DNA from: Sabellastarte sp. h YS-2021
Taxonomy: Eukaryota > Annelida > Polychaeta > Sabellida > Sabellidae
Reading direction: 5' to 3'
Assembly (NCBI GenBank): GCA_964017235.1
Contig: OZ024928.1
Span: 2,604,001 to 2,668,000, forward strand
Length of the DNA: 64,000 bases
Shown here: in pieces, positions 26,641 through 37,235 of the stretch
How positions within the stretch are numbered: position 1 is the first letter of the stretch
How the letters are laid out: each line of letters starts with the position of its first letter
Position numbers and translations under genes: made by a program
Notes under the pieces: model-generated
Databases searched by the model: none
What the model saw: only the letters and a program-made list of their open reading frames with translations
Told to the model about the DNA's origin: nothing

Positions 26641-27169
26641 GTCTATTATATGTGACTTTAAAAGTTGGACAGTCGACTTAGCAAAATCAATTTGGCCCCC
26701 ATAGAACACAACCTGAAACCTGTCTACTTTGTCGCAAAGGAATATTATCCTACATATTAATGCTAGGTTGCCTCCTGAGCAGCTGGATCCTGTCACCAAA
26801 GTCATGATTTTAATATATTTAAGTGCCATTTAACAATAGAAAGACATTGTCGGGAACAAACTATTCACTGACCCAACACTTTACATAGCAATAGGAAAAT
26901 TTAATAAACAAAGTGTCTAAAATTTCAGTTTACTTTACACTGAAATCCTTAATTTACACTCTTTTAACCCATGTTCACACTTTACTGTTAGGCGTGTTTT
27001 GTACTCCACTTCAAACCAATCTAATCTAATTATTCAATAATAGATATTGATCTCTGTATAGCTGTATCACAAGAAGTGTGATTCAAAGGCACAATTATAA
27101 AATTATACTTAAAATTGATGAAGTAATTAGAACTATGCAAGTAGTTAATCGAAGATACTTCAGATTTCT

Positions 27170-27266
27170 TATTCATAAAAGGTCTTAGCCATGCCTTAGG
27201 CTTAACTTTTGTATTTAAATAAAGCCAACTTAAGCCTAAAGTTTGGCTAAGACCTTTTGTGAATAC
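27170..27266. mobile_element. 97-bp palindromic MITE
   Basis: TATTCATAAAAGGTCTTAGC at the left is inverted as GCTAAGACCTTTTGTGAATA at the right, and the arms continue through TTAGGCTTAA. The ATTCATAAA terminus recalls the 2.9-kb element. Confidence 0.75.
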
Positions 27267-28290
27267 AGCACCAAGAACTAAGGACAAATCAAGGTTGAAA
27301 AGCCCTTGCAACACAATGTAGCTTTGAACTAACAACGTGTTGTATGGTGTGTTATGAATGCAAGTGGACCAAAGCTATTTTGTATGTGCCCGATGAGGGA
27401 TGTTTAACTTTTATTGTTCATGTTATTCAATAATATTTTTAAGCCAATTTCACAGAAAAAAATCACCCACACAAGCGAGGGGCGCTGTGACAGAAATACG
27501 TGCCTATCTGTATATCTTGCCTATTTTAGATATAATACGGCCTTGAGTTGAAAATAAGTTTGCAAAGAGGACATTTACTAAACAAAACGTTATACCTGGC
27601 AGAAGAAGCAGTGATCTTTAATTGCTGTTTGGCCCCTCTACTTCAATACAATATCCACTGTTTAATTTTGTGTTTGTTTCAGCCCAGTGTTCAATTTTAT
27701 CAAGAACTTAAATATTTAGAAAATGGCACTCTTCAGTTTCCCAGTAAATTAATGCAACAACTTCAGTAACACTTGATGGTGTTGGTCCAAAATTATAATT
27801 ATAATTCCTAAAAAAAACCCAGTTAATATATAATAATAACCTGTACCCGATGGCTTCCCAGCTCTATTAGGAGTTGTTAGCACCAGGAAATTGGTTAAAG
27901 GTTCACTAACTTCAACATGGAGTCTACTTTTATTTTACTTGTACAAAACATTCACTTCCTGACTCAACTGACAGGTTTGAATGTGATTTTCTTGATATTC
28001 TTTCCTTTTTAACTTGGTTTACAAAATAATTCATTAATTGTAATCTTCGAGTGTTTCATAGTGTCCAGTCTATTTTTTTGTTGACATTAGATAACCTTAT
28101 TTGAAACGATTGTTATAATATAAAGACTTAAGGCATTCCTCTCACATTCAATAGATTATGATGAAATTTTATTTACTAAAATCCTTAACCAAATTTTACA
28201 TACCACAACACAAAAGTTTATTAAATTAAACAGAATTAATAGACATTAATAAAACATGTAAATTAAGTCAATAATAAATGAAGTACTTAC

Positions 28291-28335
28291 AGAATTTGTT
28301 TCCATTGCTCTTATAGATTCGTCTCCTAATTTATT
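28291..28335 (-). other. Possible 45-bp exon beside a promoter-like island
   Basis: The acceptor ACATATTTTGCAG and donor GTAAGTACTT are both good, and the 45 bases between are open in phase 0 (NKLGDESIRAMETNS) with an ATG five codons from the donor. It could be a first coding exon of a minus-strand gene whose other exons I could not find. No homology is recognised. Confidence 0.35.
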
Positions 28336-28399
28336 CTGCAAAATATGTAGAAAATGTCAAAAAGTTTCTGAAAAGCCCTCTTTCCTCAGTACCTTTTGT

Positions 28400-28690
28400 C
28401 AATCCACTTAGACTTCTGGGCAAGAAATGGCTGAATTTCTGCCAGTCTTCCGAATTTATCCTTCCTCGAGAAGCACCCCACACACCCCGCCAACACATAC
28501 ACAACTTCTCATATCCACGCCTAATTACTCAAAATCTTTCAGATCACGTGACAGCTCTAGCATTCAGAATGAGTTTCACCCCATGCTTCCGGGATGATGT
28601 CAACAAGGCCCTAATGATGTTATTTTCCCGCCAAAATAATAATTATCGTCTGCTGACCTCCAGACGTGACAAAAGCAATGCTTGTATCAC
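28400..28690 (-). promoter_or_regulatory. Promoter-like island with E2F, E-box and ETS-type sites
   Basis: The stretch is distinctly less AT-rich than its surroundings. It holds TTTTCCCGCCAAAA (28623-28636, a full E2F site TTTGGCGGGAA on the minus strand), ATCACGTGAC (USF/Myc-type E box), GCTTCCGGGAT (ETS type) and TGATGTCA (ATF type). The possible exon at 28291-28335 lies just downstream on the minus strand. Confidence 0.4.
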
Positions 28691-29504
28691 ACCCTATAGA
28701 CCCTTCTAACACCTGAAGATGTCATTCATTATGCTTACAAGGATCTCTGCTGTAAACCAAGTGTAAATGAGTGGGTTAATTCATTGTTTCTCGCAATAAT
28801 ACAACAAATGTCTTAAAGTGGCACAATCAGGAACTATTTATATAGTCTTTTACGTCATGTCTTGTTCCTTTATATTGGTTTAAGTATGACAGTCTCCACC
28901 CAAAAAGACACTGGTTGAGGGTTATAGTTTATTAATACAATTACATCAAGAGTAGATACAATAACTGCTAAAATATATGTACAGAACGTATATCACATGT
29001 TTTTCCAGTTTGTGTCATGTCAACCTTTTGCAACAAGATTCGCCACAGCATCGGCATGAGTTGTAAACTGGCTGACTCTTATGATGAGTCATACGAGGAG
29101 AATAGCAGTATCTGTAATACATACAAGCACAAACCAATCAGAATCACTGATACATAAATTATGCTTCCGTAAACTGTATATTGATTGGTTTTGCGCCCAT
29201 TTAGGATACTTGTAAATGTACAAACTACATGACTGTGATTTTAAACTTTCAGAAATAATGACTAAATGAGTTAGAAAAATGTTTGTCCTTATCAACCCTT
29301 ATCAATCTTGGAAAGATTAATAAGAGAATTCCAAAACTATTCCAATATTGGGGCAAGATCACTTCACTGCTGTTTTATGGATAGATAGATTGTATCATGA
29401 AAATAGTAGACGAGAAAGGTTGGAGTGGCAAAACCATCAGTCATAACACTCTCAAAGAAGTCAAAACATGTGGAATATTTTTGATGATTGTTTTAACTAC
29501 TCTC

Positions 29505-29720
29505 CTAGTATGTAAATCTGGTTTCAATCCCAGGTGCAGACAGACACAAAGTAGCTCAGATGACCACTTAAAGTTGTGGTCTTCTGCCATTGGGCCCCAC
29601 CTTAGTGGCAGGCTAAAGAACCGTAGTTACAATGGTAACTCTGTGTTTCATTTATTTTAATGTTAGTCACCAAGGCTTGAGCTGTCCTTGTGGTGTCTGA
29701 GTTTTTTAGTTATTGGGGCG
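29505..29720 (+). mobile_element. Second-family tRNA-derived SINE, 5' truncated
   Basis: Starts at the B box (GGTTTCAATCCCAGG) and follows the 9.8-kb copy through CAGACAGACACAAAGTAG, ATTGGGCCCCACC, GTGGCAGGCTAAAGAACC and a degraded tail. Confidence 0.75.
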
Positions 29721-30936
29721 AAATACAGTGAAATTGGGGAATAACGACTGACCAGTCTGTCAATATTTTATTCACCAAACTAAATGTATGGACAGTATAC
29801 AACAAGATTATTATAAACATAAACTGAACATAATGCTTCAGAAGTAAGACTTGCAACCTCCTACTTCCATCATTACAAAAACAAATGAATTTATTATGCA
29901 TTTTATGTGGCTTTGAAAAAATGCTTTCCGCAGTCAAGTGTTTTTTCACAAGTTAATCACCTGGGCCATCTATTTTAGAAAGTAATGCTTGTTCAAGATA
30001 TTTGATTTTTAGTATTTTGAAAACAGTAAATATTTAACTCCAGTTGGTTTTGTTAGTACACGTGAAAACATATCAGACAGTCATTTAGATGAAATTCGGT
30101 GATGCAACATTTCGTCTTGAGGATAATATCCCCGCAGAAGTTTTGTCACATCTCATTGTAATTTAACACTTTTGGTCATTTTAATATTTTTAAGCATTCA
30201 GTGAAATGATGACAACTATATATAGGAATATATCATCTTCATAACTGTAAAACATCAGATTTCATTCAAGATTCTGGGCCTGTTCAGGATTGACTATTAA
30301 ACCTAGATTACTAACTTGATATAGTCAAGGAGATTGAAACACCTTGTAAAACCTGCTAATCTCTTCATTCATTGCACACAACGGTGCCTGGGTACAATTG
30401 GTTTGCCTACTTGAAATTAGTTAATGCACACCTTTTCGGTATAATTTTGTTTTACATGACATTTAATGTTAAATAGCTGCAATTCTCGCCAGTATATTTT
30501 TCATCCTGTAAAAAAATTGAGATCACCCCCTCTGATAGATCAATAAAACCCATGACGTAAATATGACGTCACAATTAGCATGCAAATGCTGTTTTGTTGC
30601 ACAAGAAATCGATATTTTAAATGAACTCTGGGAGCTGTATTCAATTTCTTTTCATGTTTAAGTTACCAGTGTTGACTATCTACTGTAGGTATGACCCCCT
30701 TTGAGAAACCAAACATCACCAATTCCCTCATGATATTTACCAAAACTTGTAAATAAGATTCACTTATTTGTTGTTAGGTCTCATGTTTCTTTGTACCAAC
30801 TTCTGGCTGGGTTTTTAAACTTAAACAAACAGGAAGGAAATATCGTAAAAAATCTGACAGTCCAAAACATTTATTTAACATTTGAATGTCTTTACGCAAT
30901 CAACTAAAAGAAAATATTTGTCTTTGTCAATGTTCC

Positions 30937-31085
30937 CGGCCGTTTTAAAACCCTGGCCGGTTCGAAACGGCCAAATTATTTACTTGGCCGTTTTGAAACC
31001 TTCCTCGGTTTTGAAACAGCCTGGCCAGTTCAAAACCTGGTTTCAAAATGGCCAAATCAATAACCTGGCCGTTTTGAAACCTCAC
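30937..31085. repeat. Cluster of palindromic GGCCGTTTYRAAACGGCC units, copy 1
   Basis: GGCCGTTTTAAAACCCTGGC, GGCCGGTTCGAAACGGCC, TTGGCCGTTTTGAAACC and TCAAAACCTGGTTTCAAAAT form several diverged units in both orientations. Confidence 0.8.
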
Positions 31086-31446
31086 CTGATTTCTAAATTT
31101 TTCTGCCATAAAGAAGCCATGATAAATATTAAGTGTTAAATAGTTTTAAATTATGAAATTGAAATCATTGAAATAGTTGACAGTAAATCTTTGGATGTAT
31201 ACTTGTATATGTAATTAACATTTAACACATGAATAAATTCAACAGAATGTGCATGATGTATTCACTTCCATTTACAATATTTTTATAACTGTGGAGAAGA
31301 CTGTGCAGGATTAAAATTAACAAATGGGCTTAAGGTGTTATAGCATAAGCTATTGTTCTGCCCTGATCAGGCATACAGGGGTTAAATGTAATCAACTTGT
31401 CACCAGTAGCTGATCAACATGAAAGGAATGGCTTCCTATTAACATG

Positions 31447-31606
31447 GGTAATAAAGCCTGGGTAAATCTAATTAACTAATCATCATTCTAGAGAATAGCT
31501 GACCAGTGGCTAATCTGCATGAAAGGAATCATATGGCTTCCTATTAACATGCGATATAAAGCTGGGGATGATTAGTTAATTGGATTTACCTAGGCCTTAT
31601 GTTACT
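31447..31606. mobile_element. 160-bp inverted-repeat element with adjacent direct duplication
   Basis: TAATAAAGCCTGGGTAAATC and CTAATTAACTAATCATC at the left are inverted at 31564-31603 (GATGATTAGTTAATTGG, then TTTACCTAGGCCTTATGTTA). In addition, CATGAAAGGAATGGCTTCC with ATTAACATG at 31417-31448 is repeated directly at 31520-31552. Confidence 0.65.
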
Positions 31607-32269
31607 GAGCCCTCTTCAGTCTTATAATAGGAATCCATGCCCTTTATGTTGATTTGTTTGTTAACTGATTACTTTTAACCTTGATTAGACTGTGATCAGT
31701 CAGTTTTTGTCATAACAATAAAGGGGGTAAATGTTATGACATAAATTTAGAAAAGTTTTAGTCATTTTAAGTCCTATTCTTTCCATACATCATCTTATAT
31801 TTATACTTGTTTTGACAAAACTCTTTCAAATAGGAAAAACTTCCTGCAATACTCTTTTCAAATGACACACATATGTCCCACAGAAGGTTTACAAGGTCAA
31901 AAAGTATTGAGCTGTAAATATATTAAAACTACATTTTATATAAACATTTAATCTGATTCCCCATAGTCTATACTTTGTACAGGATTGTAAATGGAAAGCA
32001 AATACATAATTAGCGTTGTATTGAATACAGTCATATATTGCATATTCATTACATATACAAGCAAAATATAATCAAAAGATTTATTTTAAAACCTCCCATA
32101 TAGTTTTCTTTTGTATGCACTAATAAATGTTGTGATATGTTCTGTTTGATATATGTTTCACAATAAACCAAATGCAGTTCCAATAAATATATAAGTTTTT
32201 ATTGTATAACAACTGTTACACTTAAAAGCAATAGAACAAACCTGTCCACCAATGTTAAACTGGTGAGGT

Positions 32270-32425
32270 ATCAAAACAGCCAAGAGAAATAGTTGGCCGT
32301 TTCGAAACGGCCAAATCTATAACTTGGCCGTTTCAAAACGGCCAAGCCATTTCTAAACCTTGCAAAGGTATCAAAACGGCCATGGCCGTTTCGAAACGGC
32401 CAAAGGTTTTGAAACGGCAAGTAAC
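32270..32425. repeat. Cluster of palindromic GGCCGTTTCGAAACGGCC units, copy 2
   Basis: Best-preserved cluster. Perfect palindromes lie at 32293-32314 (22 bp) and 32383-32402 (20 bp), with near-perfect ones at 32324-32344 and further half units TATCAAAACRGCCA. Confidence 0.9.
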
Positions 32426-32944
32426 ATCAATATAATAATTGTAACAAAAGGAGTTTTAGTTCATTCCTACAGATGTTCTGGACTCTCTTGGGTTTATTGT
32501 GCTGATTTAGGTCTACTGATGAAATTTACAATCTACCATTTGTCAACCCAGCTACCAAGAAAGACAAGTCGGTGCCTAAACATACAGTTAGTCAACACAG
32601 GCTTATTATCAAGTTTAAATGCACTCTCTCTTGGTTCATGTCACTGGTGCCTTACTTCCTTGCATTGTAAAATAATATTGTGGATTTTTATTAACATATT
32701 TATTTTGATTAGAAATGAACATGTATATGACCCCATAATGCCCAGCCCACAAAATTAATACTGTTGGATAAAACTGAAAATGCTTTAAGGGGAGGGTCAA
32801 TTTTACATTCTATTTCTAATTTGGCTTTCAGAGTACTGAATCGCCCCCTTTATTAAGTGGACAATGTCGCCAGAATGGTCAACCAATATCAGTATCCAGG
32901 GTCAGAAAGGGGGTCAAGCACCACAGAAAACACTGGGGAATATT

Positions 32945-33190
32945 CTAATTCTAATTTTAATTGGACTTTTATAGCGCTTGTTCTCCCCAAACAAGAGGAC
33001 TCTAAGGCGCAACAAAACAAAAAGCAGTCATCAAAATTTCTGTATCCAGGGACATAAGAGAATATGAAAAATATGAAAACTAAGGTGGGTATACCTTGGT
33101 GTAGAGATAAGTTTAAGCTTCTTTCGGAAAGAGGCACTAGAGTGGGATGCACTAGTCTCAGCAGGAAAAGCACGTTAAACAGCAGGAGCA
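32945..33190 (-). mobile_element. LINE 3' end, 5' truncated
   Basis: On the minus strand, a SFRKKLKLIST-type ORF2 end (33080-33140) is followed by TTGTTGCGCCTTAGAGTCC and AAGCGCTATAAAAGTCCAAT, the 3' tail shared by many fragments in the window. Confidence 0.65.
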
Positions 33191-33235
33191 TGCTAGATAC
33201 ACTGCTTTGGATGCATTGTAATTCACCTAGATTTA

Positions 33236-33340
33236 CCTAGTTGGGCTGTACCTGTACAGTTGGATGGATTTAATATGGCTTTCAGTCCTGTCGTATAAGG
33301 AGATATTGCACTGAGTATAAAATACACAATGCATTACAAT
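33236..33340 (+). repeat. Headless tail of the second SINE family
   Basis: TTGGGCTGTACCTGTACAGT, AGATATTGCACTGAGTATAA and ACACAATGCATTACAA match the 3' end of the copy at 9836-10140. It joins the LINE remnant ending at 33190. Confidence 0.65.
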
Positions 33341-33866
33341 AGACTGAACCTAAACAGACTACTGGAACGTGATATACATTAATCCATCCAACTACTGACA
33401 AGAGAATTGGTCATAAGCGTAGAACCATCAGGGGCAAGAAACTGCCTGACCTATCTGAAGTCCCTGCGTTGCATGAAACAACTTTTGCAGACACTCTGTG
33501 AACATTTTAAGGCAAGGAAAAATCAGAGTTAAACCACACGTCTAGGTTCTTGACTAATTCAGTCTGACAGAGAGGACTACCCGAGATGACACTTGGGAAA
33601 ATCCTTTCAACCCCTCTCTCTGTCTTTATGAACCAAGGTATATAAACTCAGTCCTATCAGGATACTATCTTTGATAAGTTTTCTATAGTAGTCTGACTGA
33701 TCCTGTTATAGAAGTCACTAAGAAATATTGCTACAGAGTCTACTTCTATTAGGTGGATTATTCGCCCTTTGCCAAGTTTTCTTTGAAATTGACAAGTGAG
33801 AGACTTTGCAAGTCAATCAGAGTCAGACAACCAATCCACAGAGTCTTTCTTTATCCAGGTATTGGT

Positions 33867-34105
33867 GGCCACGGTGTCAGAGTGGTAACACTCTCGCCTC
33901 CCACCTCTGAGGGCGGGGTTCGGTTCCCGGCACGGCCTCAAGTGGGAAAGCTGGTAGTTGCTTGCCGTTGGTCGGCAGTTTACAGTACAGAACCTTGACC
34001 AACTGTATGTACTGGTTTCCTCTGCCCTTCCAACTACCCGTCGTGATATGACCTGTACAGTGTTGAAAGCGACGTAAATCACTAAATAAATAAAAAATAA
34101 AAATT
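33867..34105 (+). mobile_element. tRNA-derived SINE, same family as the copy at 47.7 kb
   Basis: The head has A box GTGTCAGAGTGG and B box GGTTCGGTTCCC, followed by the body (GCTGGTAGTTGCTTGCCG, then CAGTTTACAGTACAGAACC) and tail GTTGAAAGCGACGTAAA ending in an AAATAAAT run. It is not a tRNA gene: the acceptor stem is not closed and the body continues for about 170 bases. Confidence 0.9.
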
Positions 34106-34276
34106 ATTTTCTTACTATGCCAGATTTTTTTGCATCTGTTACACTGGTGTGTCATTTAATAATACATTGGTCATTCTCACGGTGCCTCCCTCAGTTGAAT
34201 TCCTTGGTTATACTGATGTGGATTTCAAGCGACAGTGGGTTATGAGTTAAGGGTTAAAGGAGGGAGATTTATCATG

Positions 34277-34976
34277 AATATTTAGAGAGTTTGCGAACAA
34301 CGTTTTTGATGCCCATATCTACTGTCCGTTACGTTACACATCATTGATTTCTGTGTATGATGCAATTTCATAAGGTTTTAGCTGCACAAGGTTACGTTTT
34401 TTACGTGGCAAATGACTTCGCCACGTTATTTGTTTCCCTTGTGGATTTATTAATTATTTGGCCAATAAAGTGTGTTATACATGTCAGTACAGAGTTCCCC
34501 AAGTACTATAGACTATATTTAGCCAGTGTATTATCTTTTAAAAAGTCCAAGTATACAACGACCAGCCTTTTTTTATCACCTGTCAGAAACTCTTCCAATT
34601 AAAGGAAACAATAAGGCCAAAGACATGCAATTTTTTGTTTCTATAAATCTTCTATCAATGGGATATCCATGTTAGTAAATAATTAACCATGATTTCTGAC
34701 AGTTTATTTTGATTTATGATGGATTAAATATGAATATTATATAAAACTGGATTTTCTTATAAAGTCTCATACATCTTAAACAATGCATAATAGTTTGCAA
34801 TCTTTGTGTAAATAATAATTATGTCTATTTTTGGTCTTAAAACCTCCTCTTTTCAAACGTTGTGCACAAACAAAAACTCTGCCCCATCTGATGGACTTTC
34901 GTATTGATTAATTATGTTGCGTTTTTTGTAAGGGGCGTTTATGAAACGTTGTTCGCAACCTCTCTAATATTCATTA
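34277..34976. mobile_element. 700-bp MITE with TTGCGAACAACGTTT inverted ends
   Basis: TTAGAGAGTTTGCGAACAAC at the left is inverted as GTTGTTCGCAACCTCTCTAA at the right; CGTTT and GCCC follow inward on both sides. No transposase. The AGAGAGGTT end recalls the 59.3-kb element. Confidence 0.75.
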
Positions 34977-36527
34977 CATCACTTACGGTCATTTCAGGGA
35001 AATCAAAAGTTTCAGGACCTTATTGGGTGTGGTTATGACGCACATGCTGTCTGATACAGCTTTCACAATTTAGAGCCAAAACTGTGTGCACTATTTTGTT
35101 GACCACCTTATCCTAAAGCCTTCATAATTGATCTTCTGATTTTCTTTATTTTTAATTAACTCTGCCAAACAGGTATTAAATTCATCCCTATTTATTTGTC
35201 TGTTTGTTTGTAGGATTATGCAAATACTACTGGTCAGATCTTTATGGAAAAAAGTTAGAAGATGATTGTGCTCCAACTTAAATCCCATTCCATTTTCAAA
35301 GTGATCAACATTACTGCTTGGTTAAAAACTCACTTCACTGGTGTTGCATTGTGCAGATTCGGCATAAGACAGTTTTATGTTAATTAGGCATGCACTTGTA
35401 CTGGCACCTACCTTTTATTTTACAGAATATTTTTTTTCTCAAGTAATTTCATATTTCTGTATCACTGCATAAAACCATGTTATAATTAACCCCCTCATAG
35501 TGTTCATGTATAGTATTTTTCACACAATGTGCTCGTATAGGTCAAGTCCAAATTCCTAAATTTATTTTCATTTCTTATACAGTAATCTTAAACTTAACTA
35601 GCCTGAAATTGACTTGATCTGTACATTTGTAAATTCTGATTGATGATGTTGTAATACCATTAAGTGTACTCAGACATATATTTAAAGTGTATTCTTGTGC
35701 TAATTTATGTATTGTGTGTGAATAACTCTTCATTGCTCTGGGGCATTCAGTTATTGGTAATTTTTAGTATGCATCACTATCGTATAGTTTTTTTACTGTG
35801 GAATATTACTAAATTACTGGTACTGACTGCGTACTGTGTGAGTGTCTTTTAGAGGAGGGCCTTATGGGGAAGGGGTGGGGGGGTTACTGAATAGTGACAA
35901 ACTTTTTTGAAAATCTGATCACAAGTATGAAAATTTCCACGTGAGCCTCTATGGCGCATACTTATCCAAGGATAGTTGGAAAATTCCGGAAATAAAATAG
36001 TTGTTCTGTATCATCATGTATTATATATGGTCTGTAGAACAGAATTTACTGATAATAAAATCTACAGTTATGTTGAACTATTTTTGATGACATACCAGCT
36101 ATGCAACATGGGGTTATTTACTCTTTTTTAATAACTAGTAAAATTATCATCATCTTACATTTGAAAATGAAGTTAATTTTAAGGTAACATTTAATGAGAG
36201 AAGACCATTAATTTTCTATGGAAAAGCACAACATTAAAAAAGGGCAGTAAATGAAAAAACGCATGATGTGTCCTGAGTGAAAATATAAGTCTTAAGACTG
36301 GTAAAATTAGTCTTAAGACCTTCTGCCGACTATTACAACTGATGGAGATTCATGTAATTGGTGTAACCGTACGACTTTTATGGATACCCTGCCGCATTTC
36401 AACAGGAGAGGGTCCAAAATTAGTCATAAACCATAAAAGATAAGTCACAGCAGAGTAAAGAAAATCTATAACAACTTATGACTGAGGTGTGCAGTGTAAC
36501 TACTCGAGACAGAAATGCAAAGTTTTA
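34977..36527. other. No recognised feature
   Basis: AT-rich intergenic sequence beyond the 3' end of the LRR-Ig gene. A CAAACAGACAAATAAATAG stretch on the minus strand near 35190 resembles the start of a dispersed repeat. Confidence 0.4.
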
Positions 36528-36762
36528 AAGCGTGAGCTCTAGTGAGGCTCGCGCTTCTAGGAATCACTTTTTTTGTGTTTTTATTTGTCTCCCAACTTTC
36601 ATTTAATTGTGGCATAGCGTGATGAGTAATTGTCTATTCACTGCAGTTAAGCGGCAATGAGCTATGTTAGTACTGGGATGGGTGACCGCTTCAGTGCACT
36701 ACTCATGTCTCTGATGGCTTTGCAGCTTCCGCTAGTAGACTGAAACCCCTTTCGGCCTTATT
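36528..36762 (+). mobile_element. 5S rRNA-derived SINE, copy 4
   Basis: Full layout: GAGCTCTAGTGAGGCTCGCG, then TTAGTACTGGGATGGGTGAC, then TCTCTGATGGCTTTGCAGC and a CCTTTCGGCCTTATT end. It lies about 100 bases beyond the proposed poly(A) site of the LRR-Ig gene. Confidence 0.87.
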
Positions 36763-36858
36763 AACCTAGCAGATAGTATATTCAGTTGCGGGCATCAAAG
36801 TTACGACAGAGTACATTTTATTAATATTTGGTCACCAAATATGAATCAAAATATAAAT

Positions 36859-36864
36859 TTTATT
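36859..36864 (-). terminator. Candidate poly(A) signal of the LRR-Ig gene
   Basis: AATAAA on the minus strand, 99 bases after the stop codon. Other copies lie at 36951-36956 (8 bases after the stop) and 36817-36822. A 5S-derived SINE follows at 36762. Which site is used cannot be told from sequence. Confidence 0.4.
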
Positions 36865-36963
36865 AATCTTTTTCTTCAACAATTCACATCCCCAATTATG
36901 TAATCCATAGTCTAAAGCATCCCCGAAATAATTGTCTCCTTGAATGATCTTTTATTTCTTTGT

Positions 36964-37235
36964 TTACGAACTGCCTCCATCCACGATTGGTTCAGTGCGG
37001 CCTGTTTTGTTTTTTTGTACAATGTGTTTCAGACCCAAGGCCAAGAGGGCACCAATGATCCCTATTGCAATCCCAACACTTCCTGAAACCAGAGCCACAA
37101 CAAGTGGGAAATCATCTGTGTCTGGTTCTCCTGCCACTTGGGAATCCACCACTGTTCCATTCATTGCACTGGTGGTGACGTCATCAGTTTGTGTGCTGGT
37201 GGTGATGCTTGTGGTGGTTGTTATAGGCACCGTGG
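36964..37235 (-). CDS. LRR-Ig gene exon 11: stalk, transmembrane helix, cytoplasmic tail
   Basis: The acceptor is GTTTTGTTTCAAG, entered in phase 1, covering residues 338-427 and the TAA stop. The Thr/Ser-rich stalk continues to about residue 360. A hydrophobic helix at about 382-406 rich in Gly, Val, Ile and Leu is followed by KHIVQKNK, a positive stop-transfer end, and a short tail ending in DGGSS. The topology is type I. Confidence 0.88.

Noticed and set aside
27030..27335. Minus-strand 101-residue open frame
   Set aside because: Most of it is the palindromic MITE at 27170-27266; no domain.
33867..33940. tRNA gene
   Set aside because: Three full-length copies continue into an identical SINE body and tail, one with a target duplication.
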